A stretch of 64,000 nt of DNA from Anniella stebbinsi (Eukaryota; Chordata; Lepidosauria; Squamata; Anniellidae): the NCBI GenBank assembly GCA_029215795.1, contig JARDYH010000004.1, positions 199,316,017 to 199,380,016 on the forward strand, written 5' to 3'. A program made the translations under genes and the position numbers. Within the stretch, counting starts at the first letter, position 1. Every line of letters begins with the position of its first letter. Of this stretch, positions 23,356 to 34,572 are shown one piece after another. Below the pieces are notes generated by a model that saw only the letters and a program-made list of their open reading frames with translations, did no database searches and was not told where the DNA came from.

Positions 23356-24554
23356 GGCTCCATTCTTTAAGTGCTCTTTCACAGGAAGTTTAGCCTTTCA
23401 TTTTAAGATTACAGCATTTGGGCCTCTTATCCTTCCTCTTCAGAGGAAGTGGGGGGGGCTATCTTGTCCAGGACCCCATCAAGCAAAGCAGTGTCAATGT
23501 TGGTATCACCAAAATATCATATTCCAGTATTTTCCCTGTTGCTATACTGCGTTTTCTCATGCCTGGCTTGCAGTCATGTTTTTGACTTGCAGTACAACTT
23601 CATGTGTAGACTGGCACAACACTACTGATTCACTTAGCAGAGAAGTGGATCATGAGGCACAGTGGTGTATTATTTGTTTCTATTGTTGTTTTATTTTTTA
23701 TACTGCCTTTCCATGTATTTGGCACTCAAAGCAGTTTACGTTTTTTTAAAAAAAATAGCAAAACTAGCAGCACATGAGGCAAAAAATAATAATCCACAAT
23801 AATATGTAACAACTCACAATTCACAGCATAAAAATGGTTCATAACAAGCTCATCTCCAGGTACCAGTAAATAATAACAGCGCTACTTTCCATGTACTATC
23901 ATAGTCGTGTACATTGCTGGGTCCTGGTGATAGTCCAATTGAAGTCAAATTGATTTAGTCCCTTATGCAGGAGAATTTAAATAGCTGTTCCTCATTTCAC
24001 CTGCAGTGTGTTCCTCAATCGGTTGCTTCAGAATTAAGTTGTAATGAGCTCATTGGATTGATTGCCTAGTAAGCATATTTGGCATTGCAGCCCAAGACTG
24101 TAGTATTCCAATTTAGCTCCATTAATCATGTTGATTCAAAGTTAAATTTTCTAACAGTGTAATCCTAAGCGTGTTTGGTCCCATTGAGCTCAATGGGGCT
24201 TACTCCTTACTATGTCTATTTAGGAGCAGAGCCTTGCGACTTGTTTTAACTGGTTTTTTGCTCAGGCTAGGATTGTCCATGTACACCACTGCGTTGCCAA
24301 AACTGCTAGAAAATATGCAACAGAATAACATATATGATCTCACTACAGGACAAGGAGGTAGACTGCAAAAACAACGTTGTACTCTGCTCTAATTCTGACG
24401 AGAGAGTTTGAACTTCACTCTCCTAACAGCAAATCATTGTGACGTAAGTTTTTGTTCCACTTTTTCACTTTCTCTTCATATTCTTATCAATAAATTACTG
24501 GAGGAGAAGGCTATCAATGGCTACTACCCCTGATGTTTATGTGCTATCTCTGGT
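23356..24554. other. Region with repeat fragments only
   Basis: A LINE-like tail fragment (actgcctttccatgtatttgg, caaagcagtttacg) lies at 23690-23745 and a short palindromic repeat at 24155-24235 (cccattgagctcaatggggc). No gene is supported. Confidence 0.5.
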
Positions 24555-24745
24555 ATCCGAGGCAGAAATCCTGTGTGCAGCAGTTGCTGGGGAACATGGG
24601 TGGGAGAGTGCTGTTGCACCGTGTCCTGCTTTGTCAGTCGCTGGTCGACAGCTGGTTGGCCGCTTGTGTGAACAGAGTGCTGGACTAGATGGACCTCGGC
24701 CTGATCCAGTATGGCACTTCTTATGTTCTTATGCTTCATTCTATC
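24555..24745 (+). mobile_element. CR1-type LINE 3' end or derived SINE
   Basis: The stretch tgctggactagatggacctc, ggcctgatccagtatggc ends in ttcttatgttcttatg, a short direct repeat like the octamer tail of CR1 retrotransposons. The body wording is familiar from sauropsid repeats; no coding remnant is visible. Confidence 0.6.
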
Positions 24746-26512
24746 TGGGCCATTTCTCCCCATCTTACCCTACATGTGCATGAAATTAATTGCTCAACAA
24801 TTCCAAAGGGTTCTATCCTTAAATCAGCCTAAAAGTAAATTAAACTAAATTTTAAAACGGAGAGGAAGGGCAGGTGGATGTGGGAGAGCATAGCGCTTAA
24901 TTAAATTGTCAGGGATGGAAAAACTACAGAAGGATTCCAATAACTCCAGAATCCACTTTTTGGGGTCTGAGAGTGCACCCATGGAGTTCACCATAGTGCC
25001 TTGGGGCCTTGAAGCCACAATTGTGCTTACCAGTCCTCATAATTGGCAGGGACTGCTTGGAAAAGTTCACAGCCTTTGCCACCTGTAATTATGTGCTGGG
25101 TGGGCATGGAACATGGGAAGGTTGTCAGATGCTGGGTGATCAAAGAGTTTAATGTGAAAGGGGGGGTGAGGGATCAATCTCCTGTTTTAGCCCGTTCTTT
25201 TTTAATTTGCATGGTAAATTGATACAGTGCATGCATAATTACTAAGGCTACAAAATCCTATATACACTTTCCTGGGAGTAAGTCCCATTGAATTCACTGG
25301 GTTTTACTTGAAAGTAGGCATTGCACTATAAGTTGCTATAGAGCTCTCTCTCCCTCATTGTATGGCTGCCTCCATATGTACATGGGAGGGGAGATGGCAT
25401 CTCCTTCTACAATACAATTAACTAGAAAACAACAATACATTATAATATCCTACAGCTGCTGCCTCTTTTTGGGAATGGGAGAGAATTTGTATCTTGTACA
25501 GTAGGTCCCACTCTTTCTAGTTGCTGCAAGGAGCTTTAAACTGTTCAAGAAAAAGTGTGGAGGGGTGAGGAGAGCCTTTGGCAACCTTATCAGTTGTGAA
25601 GTAGGGCAGGACCATGCAGGCAATGTTCAGGGACCCACAGAAGGGAGCAAATAGTGCTGGCAGCAGAATGCGGGAGAGGGGACAGATGCTTGCCACAGTA
25701 TCTTTTATTATTTTTTTCTTATTGAAACAAAACCAAACATTTTATAGCCAGGAGGCAGCCATGTGAATGGTACAGATGCACAATGTATTATGTTTTTTTT
25801 AAAAAAAAAATCAAACAATATTACCGTTTTCTACAACAAAATTGTGCTTAGTCCCATGTAAATGTGTTCATTCCATTTTATTCCTGTACTTGTGATGGTA
25901 TTATGATTTCAGATAGAATGTTACACCTTATGGCATCGTGAAGGATCTATAGCATTAATTCATATCCCTCTCATAAAATAACAAGGATAGTTCAGCATAC
26001 TGAAGCTGTGATCCAAATCACAGAACGACTTTGAATTCTCCCAAGGTTTCCGATGTATTCACTGATCTTTTGGATCTAGCTATTAGCTCTTGTGCCAATG
26101 GGCATGGCAGGGTAGGATAGGAGAAGGGTTTTTTAATTCTCCTATAATTGCTAGTTATTTCATATCATTCACCTCCAGTTTCTGAAGACTGAGACTGCAA
26201 AAAGCCCAAAGTAAAATTGTTAAAAGCCAGAAAGACATTTCCTGGAGGCATGATATAAATTTATTATGTGCATCTGCATGTAGGTTAACTTGTTGTCCTT
26301 GCACTGTACAGCAGTCACAGCTTAATGAGAATATTGGCATCTCATAATATGGCTGAATGCAAGGGGAGTACATAGGTAGGCAACTCTTGACTGTTCCTGA
26401 AAAGGGTATGGAATAGGCTGCACATACAGAATCCATGAACTGTACAGAACAACTAAGGTTATTTCTTTTGAATAACCCCTACAGAATTCCCCATTTGCAT
26501 TTTGTTTATACA
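24746..26512. other. No recognised gene
   Basis: One short palindromic repeat at 25250-25330 (gggagtaagtcccattgaat). Otherwise AT-rich without long open frames. Confidence 0.5.
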
Positions 26513-26690
26513 CAGGGATATCTGGTCACTCGACAAAAGAGGGCAGGGCTCCTGCAGCTTTAACTGTTGTGCTGAAGAGGGAATTTCAGCAGGTGCTGCA
26601 TGCATACAAATGACACCTGCTGAAATTCCCTTTTCTCTACAACTGTTAAAGATAGAGGAGCCTTGTCCTCCTTTTCACATGATCACCCTA
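26513..26690. mobile_element. Monomeric form of the fold-back MITE, about 178 bp
   Basis: Runs from cagggatatctggtcac to gatcaccctа-type terminus (gatcaccc then ta). Internal arms ctttaactgttgtgctgaag and tctctacaactgttaaag are inverted copies. It corresponds to one half of the dimeric elements at 4612, 28687, 38202 and 61016. Flanks do not show a clear duplication. Confidence 0.82.
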
Positions 26691-27434
26691 CTTTAAAGAT
26701 TCTCGGCTTTTTTTACAAGAAAATAACTTTGGGTCATTTCACTTGCATGTGATACAGCTGTCATGTAAAATGTTCTTGTGTCTGCTTCTGAAACAATCAT
26801 GCTTAAAATCCCTATACTGATGCAGTACTGTGTTCTGGCAGCCTTGTTGTTAGCCTCTTCAGTATAATTGTTCTTCTATGAGATTAATGGTAAAGAACTA
26901 GGTGATAAAAATCACAATAAATCTGAAATAAACAAAGTGTTTGAAATTGCGCTTAAAAGGAACTTGCCTATGAATTTGCTTCCATGTGTCTGCTGTGGTG
27001 GGGACTAGCAACTGGATTGGTGATCTGACCTGTTTGTAATAGCCAGAAGTGCAGAATGAGATACTGCTGGACCCTGAATTCAGCCAATTGAGAATCTGAG
27101 CTTTTGTTTTCAAACAGGATTCTAGCCTTTATGACTGCAAAGATGTCATTGGAAGTGTGCCATAATGCCTACTGAAATCTCAGTATTTGATTTCTTTGAT
27201 GGTGTGATAACCCACTTTTGTTTTTAAGAGATTTGTTTGTAAAATAAACATGGAAAGTGGTGATGTTGTACTCCTGCCCCTTCTTTTCCCCTTTTTCCCA
27301 ACTGACTGCATTTCACAACAGTAAGTTGGTTTAATTGTAGGATTTAGAGATGCTCAATGATATCTTACTTTATTGTCTTTTAGATTCTGTTCTGGTCTAT
27401 AATTCAGTAAAAACTTTGTAGAAATACATTCAGA
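26691..27434. other. Sequence upstream of the hAT transposase; left terminus not resolved
   Basis: No terminal inverted repeat partner could be identified for the transposase that starts at 27435. It includes no other recognisable feature. Confidence 0.45.
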
Positions 27435-29710
27435 ATGAGAAAAAGAAAGTGTAAATTCATGCCTGAGTGAAAGGCCAAATTTCCCAGCTTCAAGAATGGG
27501 CGAAATGAGAGCGAGGCTGAGTGCACTATATGCAAGCCTGGAACATTTGTGTCTGTTACACATAAAGGTGCTTTGGATTTGCAGAATCATATTGAGTCAG
27601 ACAAGCACAAGAAGGGTGTGAGAGGAGAGAGCTCTTCCACCAAAATGACTAATTTCTTTGTGAGACCAGGAAGCAAATCTGAGGACGTAATCACTGTGGC
27701 AGAGGCTACCCCAGCCTTCCACACTGTGATGCATCACAACACCTTTAGATCAATGGGTTGCACCTCTGGCTTGTTCAAGATGCTATTCCCTGACTCGAAT
27801 GTAGCCCAGAAATTTGCAAGTGCTTGCACCAAGAGAGAAGCAATTGTGAACCCTGTGCTTGCACTGCAGTCTGTGGAAAGTGCCCTGCAAGCAATAAAAG
27901 AACACAACATACCGTACTGTGGATTCTCAACTGATGGAAGCAACCATGGTGCTGTGAAAATATTTCCAGTTGCAGTCCAATATTTTGATTGGAAGAATGG
28001 TGGTTTGCAGTCCAAACTCATCGAACTGAGGAACACACCTGATGAGAGAGCTGAGACAATTGCCAACTATGTGAAGAACACTCTGGAGAAGAATGGCTTG
28101 TTGGAGAAATGCATTGCCTTCACAGGTGACAACTGCAATACTATGTTTGGTGGACTACGGCATGCTGATGAAGGGAGTAATGTCTTTGCAAACTTGAAAA
28201 GGCTGTTGAAGAAGACTACTCTGATTGGTGTGGGTTACCCAGCACACATTTTGAACAATTGTGTACATCAGGGGGCAGTCAAACTTGATGTGGACGTGGA
28301 GACTATTATTTTTTAAAAATATCAGTACTTCAGCATTTACACTGTAAGAACTAAGAGCCTGAAAGAGTACTGTGAGTTTGTGGACATTGAATACCGAAAG
28401 ATGCTTTCCCACAGCAAGACACGGTGGCTGTCCTTATTCCCTGGAATAACAAGGCTACTGCAGATGTGTCCAGCCTTGAAGTCCTTCTTTCTCTCTGAAA
28501 GCAAACCACTTCCTGTGCTCAAGAAGTTCTTTGAAGATGACATCAGTGAGATCTACCTCTGGCATATGCACTCACTCAAGAGCATTTTCCAAACACACAT
28601 TGAAGAGATTGAACGTGCAAACAACACTGTGGTGGAAGTACTGAAATGCCTGCACTCTGTAATCAACATCCTTCATATCCCTTAAATAGGCTGACCAGAT
28701 AAAATCCAGGTCAGGGCTCCTGTAACTTTAACAGTTGTAGAGAAAAGGGAATTTCAGCCAGTGTCATTTGTATGCAATTAGTTCCTGGTGAAATTCCCTC
28801 TTCATCACAACAGTTAAAGGTGCAGGCACTATGCTAGAGTGACCATATACAAAAGAAGGCAGGGCCCCTGCAACTTTAACAGTTGTGATGAAGAGGGAAT
28901 TTCACCAGGAACTAATTGCATACAAATGCCACTGGCTGAAATTCCCTTTTCTCTACAACTGTTAAAGTTACAGGAGCCCTGACCTGGATTTTATCTGGTC
29001 AGCCTACCTTAAAGTCAGGGAACTCCTGGGAAAAAAATTGTAAGGAGGGACTTGCTGCAAAGTGTGACACATTTTGTGCCCAAGTGGAATGTCAGTACTC
29101 CACCTGCATTGAATATCTGGAGATGTGGATGAGACCCCTGGAAGAGTTCTCAATATTCATGTGGATTGCCCTGAGTGAGACACCAACGTGGCCTGATGTG
29201 GAGCCTACTGTTCAGTACTTAAGAGACAAAGGAGTGCTCATTGACGATGTGAAGTGCTTTGATCAGTTTGCAAATCTGCAAAAAATTATAGAAAGTATGT
29301 GCAATGACAAAGACTTCAAGAAGTTGATGGCCCACCAGAAGTGGACTAAGTACTTCGAGAGCTCCAAAAGCATTGACTTCTACTCAGAGCTGTTGCAAAT
29401 TGCACAGTTCATTTTTGCAGTTCCCTCCCACAATGCTAACATGGAGCGTATTTTCTCATTGATGCAAACGCAGTGGACTAAAGAAAGGAACCAGTTGTCT
29501 GTGGAGACACTGAAGGGAATACTACAGGTGAAATATAATTATAAGCAAATGTTGTGTAAAGACTTCCACCATTTCTTGCTTAACACCCAACCCCTTTTAA
29601 GAAAAATAAGATCCAGTGAAAAATATTCCAGGGCACATTGGAAGGAAGAAAAGGCTTATAATATGTACAGCAACCACACAGACAGTCAGGAATTACGGCT
29701 GTTACATTGA
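27435..29710 (+). pseudogene. hAT transposase of a second, unrelated lineage
   Basis: One frame runs from an ATG at 27435 to 28682 with two in-frame stops (TGA at 27468-27470, TAA at 28314-28316). It shows a BED/TTF-like finger (CTIC, then HIESDKH about 33 residues later), the first catalytic Asp in GFSTDGSN, and the second in FTGDNCNTMFGG. After a MITE insertion, coding similarity resumes in a different frame (about 29009-29710) with the C-terminal hAT dimerisation region PSHNANMERIFSLM. The frame offset across the MITE means an indel in addition to the insertion. It resembles transposases, not a domesticated host gene, because of the stops. Confidence 0.88.
28687..29006. mobile_element. Dimeric fold-back MITE inside the hAT transposase
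   Basis: Begins taggctgacc and ends ggtcagccta; flanked by ccttaaa on both sides (28680-28686 and 29007-29013). The interior inverted halves match those at 4612. It postdates the host hAT copy. Confidence 0.93.
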
Positions 29711-30032
29711 TTTTAGAGCCAGCCTTAGCAGGCAGGGCCTCATTGGGCCAGGAGATACCCCTGCGATGCACCAACCAGCAGGATCCCACTAAAACTAAAA
29801 AAACTAAAAAGCATATTATTATTATTATTATTCGCGCCTATGCATGTGTGGCACAGAGTGGATGCATTCTGCTGCAGTAGAACTGCTGCCTTGTCTCTAG
29901 ATTAGGCCATGCATGTCTAAGTATAAATGAAATAATAAAAGGATTGGGAGGTAGGGGAGTAGCATGGGCATTACAGTTGTTTCAGCCAGCCTTAGCAGGC
30001 AGGTGGGCATTTCTTCATGCCAGTGGCAATTA
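29711..30032. other. Sequence downstream of the hAT transposase
   Basis: Contains ccagccttagcaggcag twice (about 29717 and 29988) and an ATT run near 29815. No terminus identified. Confidence 0.45.
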
Positions 30033-30380
30033 AAACTCACGTTCGGGATAGAAGTAGGCACTTTGCCAAATAAATACAAAGTCACTTTGGGGTAGAGGTA
30101 GCTAGGCACTTCGCCAAATAAAAGTCACGTTCAGGGTAGAAGTAGGCACTTTGCCAAATAAATAAAAAGTCATGTTTGGGGTAGAGGTAGCTAGGCACTT
30201 CGCCAAATAAAAGTCACATTCAGGGTAGAAGTAGGCACTTTGCCAAATAAATAAAAAGTCACATTCAGGGTACAGGTAGGCACTTTGCCAAATTAATATA
30301 AGTCATGTTCAAGGTACAGGTAGGCACTTTGCCAAATTAATATAAGTCACGTTCAGGGTAGAGGTAGGCAGGCAATTTGC
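30033..30380. repeat. Tandem array of about eight 45-bp units
   Basis: Units share gtcacgttcagggtagaagt and aggcactttgccaaata. Alternate units carry gtagctaggcacttcgcc, giving a higher-order period of roughly 100 bp in the first half. No coding content. Confidence 0.88.
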
Positions 30381-30399
30381 CTGGACCAAAGTCTCAAAA

Positions 30400-30860
30400 A
30401 AAAAAAGGAAATGTGTGAGGGGGATGCTTCTGCAGTCCCTCAGTAACGGACTCCACAACCCAGGGACGTAGTGACAAAAAATAATAATATAGGAATTTCT
30501 CAACTCAAGGCTCCCTATAGCAGTCCCTCCAGACTGGAAACATTGGCTGGAGCAGCGTCTTTCAAAAAGAAATAAAAAGTGTGAGAGGGAGAGACAGCCA
30601 GCCCAGAACTGCCCCCAGCAGCAACAGCATCTCTCCTAGAGCCAGAGCCACCTCGCCCAAGGCGCGCCTTAAAGCCGCGTTTCATACTGGTACAAAGTGA
30701 ATGAAAATGAAATTATTATTTATAATAACAATCCTTGGCAAACAGTTTGTGTGCTGCTTTGACCAGAGATTGTGTAGTGTTATCCTGTGTAGCAGGCTAC
30801 AGGACACACCAGCACACTCACAGTCAATCAAGCAAACACACACACACACACAGAGGGAGA

Positions 30861-30903
<43 letters not shown>

Positions 30904-31507
30904 TTTAAAAAAAAGTTAAACAGGGAAGAGGACAAAACACACTCCCTCAGTCACAGTACCCCACTAACCATTCAATCAAACCAACCAGAAAACGTATAAA
31001 AATTTAAAAACTATAACTCACACAAGCAATGCATAGCCAAACGAACCTGAGACATAAAGATGCAAGACTACAATGAATCTCTAACAATTCGCCACCAAGT
31101 AACTATAAGACCCAGGAGCCAGGACAGAGCTCCAACAAAATCCACCCTTCTCCCCTCAACGCCTAACTCCCAACAGAGCTGGAACACCAAGTGTGGGGGT
31201 TTTATGTGGGGATATCCTTAGCCCTCCTCCAACATTGTGATTGGAGCCTGCTAGAATCCTTGCTGCACGATTGGTCACTGTCTCATCAAGCACACCCCAC
31301 CTTCTAGCTCTGTCCAAGTGGTGGCAAAAGAGAAAGAGACTTCCGATAAAATGATTAAATATGATAAATATCGTAGGTTTTTTATCATCTCCAATAATTA
31401 TCATAGGCTTCCCTATTGTCTATCGTATCATTATCATTAATTGTATGCAGGATAAAGTGTGTATCGTATCATTATCATGCATTTTAATGAAACGATACAC
31501 ATCCCTA
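30400..31507 (-). mobile_element. hAT copy 3: internally deleted right end
   Basis: Two blocks match hAT copy 2: 30540-30590 (cattggctggagcagcgtct) matches about 41790-41830, and 30590-30830 (gcgcgccttaaagccgcgtttcat, ctacaggacacaccagcac) matches 44530-44745, the transposase N-terminal and 5' region. The join skips nearly all of the transposase. The right end shows atcgtatcattatc repeats and finishes cgatacacatcccta at 31507, the terminus missing from copies 1 and 2. No matching left terminus or target duplication was found. Confidence 0.78.
30862..30899. repeat. (TA)n microsatellite preceded by (CA)n
   Basis: TA run of 38 bp, with a CA run at 30835-30852. Confidence 0.97.
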
Positions 31508-31820
31508 ACATTTAACATATGTGTAGAAGGAAGGTATGAAAGGAGTTGTGGTTTATCTTCAGCAATTGATCATAGCTTTTTCTATGCTTAAGTTGGTGCT
31601 CACCTCCCAGCCCAGCCCAGCCCAGCCCAGGCTACTGATCTTCCTAATTTCTTTGTATATATTTAATTCTGCTCCTTGGTAAGGACACAAGTCACATACC
31701 GCATATTTATACAGAAGGCTTATTTATTTATTTATAACATTTCTTGGCTACCTTTCAGGGCAGAAGCCCTCACAAGGTGGCTTACAACAATAAGCCTTCA
31801 TCATGGGATCCAGCCTCCCC
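31508..31820. other. Short intergenic stretch
   Basis: Includes a cccag pentamer run near 31607-31629 and a LINE-like tail (ggctacctttcagggcagaa, ggtggcttacaacaataa) near 31745-31795. No gene. Confidence 0.5.

Positions 31821-31862
<42 letters not shown>
31821..31862. repeat. (GAT)n microsatellite at an L2 3' end
   Basis: Fourteen GAT units, immediately adjoining the minus-strand L2 tail. Confidence 0.97.
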
Positions 31863-31864
<2 letters not shown>

Positions 31865-32625
31865 ATTACACTTATATATCGCCCCATAGCCGAAGCTCTC
31901 TGGGTGGTTTACAAAAATTAAAAACATTGAGCATTAAAAAGACAATATACAAAATTTAAAACCATAAACATAAAACAGCTGTCATCAAAACACTTTAAAA
32001 CATTTTAACTGTTAAGCCTGGCCACAATGTCAATCAAACCTCAACTTGAGCTGTTAAAATGCCTGGGAGAAAAGAAACGTTTTGACCTGGAGCCGAAAAG
32101 ATAACAGTGTTGGCGCCAGGCGGGCCTCATCGTGGAGATCATTCCATAATTGAGGGGCCACCACAGAGAAGGCCCTCTCCCTTGTTGCCGTCCTCCGAGT
32201 TTCCCTCAGAGTAGGCACCCAGAGGAGGACCTTTGATGCTGAGCCTAGTGAATGTGTAGGTTCATGTCAGGAAAGACGTTCCATCAGATATTGTGGTCCC
32301 AAACCGTGTAAGGCTTTATAGGTTAAAACCAGCACCTTAAATCGGGCTTGGAAACCTACAGGCAGCCAATGCAAGCGGGCCAGAATCGGTCTTATATGTT
32401 CGAATCTTCTGGTCCTTGTTACCAATCTGGCCGCTGCATTCTGCATAAGCTGCAGCTTCCAAACCATCTTCAAAGGCAGCCCCATGTAGAGCGCATTGCA
32501 GTAATTTAACTTGGAGGTTACCAGAGCATCGATAACTGAAGCCAGGTTATCCCTGTCCAGATAGGGGCGTAGCTGGGCCACCAGCCGAAGTTGGTAGAAG
32601 GCACTCTACCTGAGCCTCAAGTGAC
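31863..32625 (-). pseudogene. L2-clade LINE C-terminal fragment, second subfamily
   Basis: The frame 32581-32267 (minus) reads through SKLNYCNALYMGLPLKM, AAARLVTRTRRFEHI and LARLHWLPV, the conserved post-RT region of L2 elements. Residues differ consistently from the 11.6 and 34.6 kb copies, indicating another subfamily that is shared with 53985-54190. It is 5'-truncated near 32625; the tail at 31863-31920 carries atatcgccccatagcc. Confidence 0.85.
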
Positions 32626-34572
32626 AGAGATATGCTGCTCATCTATATTCCTGAAGTGCTCTCACCTCAGCAGTTTGACTTAATTGTAAAAAGTTTCCAA
32701 GCAGTCATCACTGCCCAAGAAGTAATCTTCCTATGGAACACCTTGCCTTTTTGGCATTAAAATAAGCTGTGGAATTGTGCTTGCCGAGTTACATTTTAAC
32801 ATTTTAACTTCGAACAGTGGATGTCAGACATCACTGGGCTACTTTAATTCCCCTATTGCATCTGCTCTTAAACAATTAACCTCTATGAATGCTCTGTTTT
32901 ATAGCTGGCATGCATATGCATAATTCATATTAAATAGGCATTCAGCACTTTACCAAATTAATGGATTAGAGTTAAAGGAAAATAAGGTTTTGGCAGTTAG
33001 GTCAATTTGTAGAGAAGAGATTCCAAGTCCCCCCACTGCATTATCACGTACTGAAAACTATATTTCTACTTCCCTGACTTCTATATGCAGAGTAAGGTCA
33101 AAGCAAATACCAATGTAATCACAAGAGTTACGTGTAAGCTGGGAGCTTCTATTAATGCAAAAAGCTACATTTTTGTATCTGTATGTGCCTGAAGCTCCAC
33201 TGACTTTACTAGAACTATTTTTCAGGTAGCCTGATCATATAGATTGGACTAAGCTGCACTGACTTGCCTTATCCTTGGGATGCAGCATATATATTCTGTG
33301 TGGTTTTCATTTCCAGAATGAAAATTGCCTATTCTTCCTTGTAGATAAGTGTTTGAACATAGAAACATATTTCCAAATGGTTAAAAAGGATCCATGAGAA
33401 AAATGGGGAAGGGGGACCCTTGTGACTTACAATGCAATTTTATGCACACTTACCTAGGAGTAAACCCCATTGAACATAATGGCACTTCCTTCTGAGTAAA
33501 CATGTGTAGGATTGCATGGTTATTATGTAAGATGCTCTACAAGCCACTTGTATGCAGTAGGGAAGAAGTGTAATAGCAGGTTCAATAACTGATTGGGTAA
33601 CTATTACAATCACAAGATTGGCTGGATATACAATATCTAGCCAGAATTTTCTGTGAATGGATAAAATGATGAGTTCAGAATTGATAGATTTGCAATAGCT
33701 AGGTGTTTTCTTGTGCCTTTGAAGCAGGAACCATGTATAAATAAGACAGGCACTGCTCTAACAACATGTAATAATGCTAGGACCCAAATTAACAAATGAA
33801 ATAAATTGTGGTAGGCAAACTGACCCCATCGTAATTTATAGTTTGCTTGCCAAGTTTCGAATCAAATGCTATAAACTCATACGAAGGTTTTTTCTTATTA
33901 CAAGACTTCAAGGTATCTTCTCATTTTTGTCATGTAGAGATGGTGCAGACACCCAGCTGGATCTTGAAGTTCAGCAATTTCTCTCTGGCTCAGCCCCCCA
34001 GATACCAGTCCATGGATTCCCGCATTTACCCCACTTGGCTGCCTGTAATGCTGCATAAATGGCCCTTTACTTGAAAAAAAAAAGCCGGGCTGCCATTTTA
34101 TGCAAAATGGCGGCTCGACAAGGGTGGCTGCAGACCACCCAGTTGCTCACCATGCACAACAAGTAGGGTTGGGTGGCCGGTGAGGGTCCGGCACATGAGG
34201 CAAGCTATGGTGAGTTTGCCGATCCCTATGTGCAGGTGTATCAGCAAGTGCATTTTAGGAATATGATGTACATAATATGGTGTTCTATTCCATCCTGTGC
34301 ATCATGACATCATCTGTCATGACACATTCCTTCTCTGACTGTTATGCCATGTGTTTTGTTTCTAACAGTAGATGGACATGGAACTACTGGCAGAGGGAGT
34401 GGCTACAGAAGAAGGACAAGCAGAGGGAGCAACAAAAATGCCTTGGCATGTTGCTGACATGGTCAAGGAGGAGAGAGCAGCCATATAAATTGGATAGGTG
34501 CCAAAAATATAAATAAACTCATAATCAATCACCAGCTTAAATTATGAATTTTGTAACATTTGTTGACTAGAA
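32626..34572. other. No recognised gene
   Basis: Contains the short palindromic repeat at 33433-33518 and a small inverted repeat near 34086-34116 (gccattttatgcaaaatggc). No supported coding sequence. Confidence 0.5.
33433..33518. repeat. Short palindromic interspersed repeat
   Basis: cttacctaggagtaaacccc, cattgaacataatg centre, ccttctgagtaaacatg arm; same family as 7371, 18619 and 25250. Confidence 0.72.

Noticed and set aside
30033..30380. CRISPR-like regular array
   Set aside because: Units are contiguous tandem copies without unique spacers, in a eukaryotic context.
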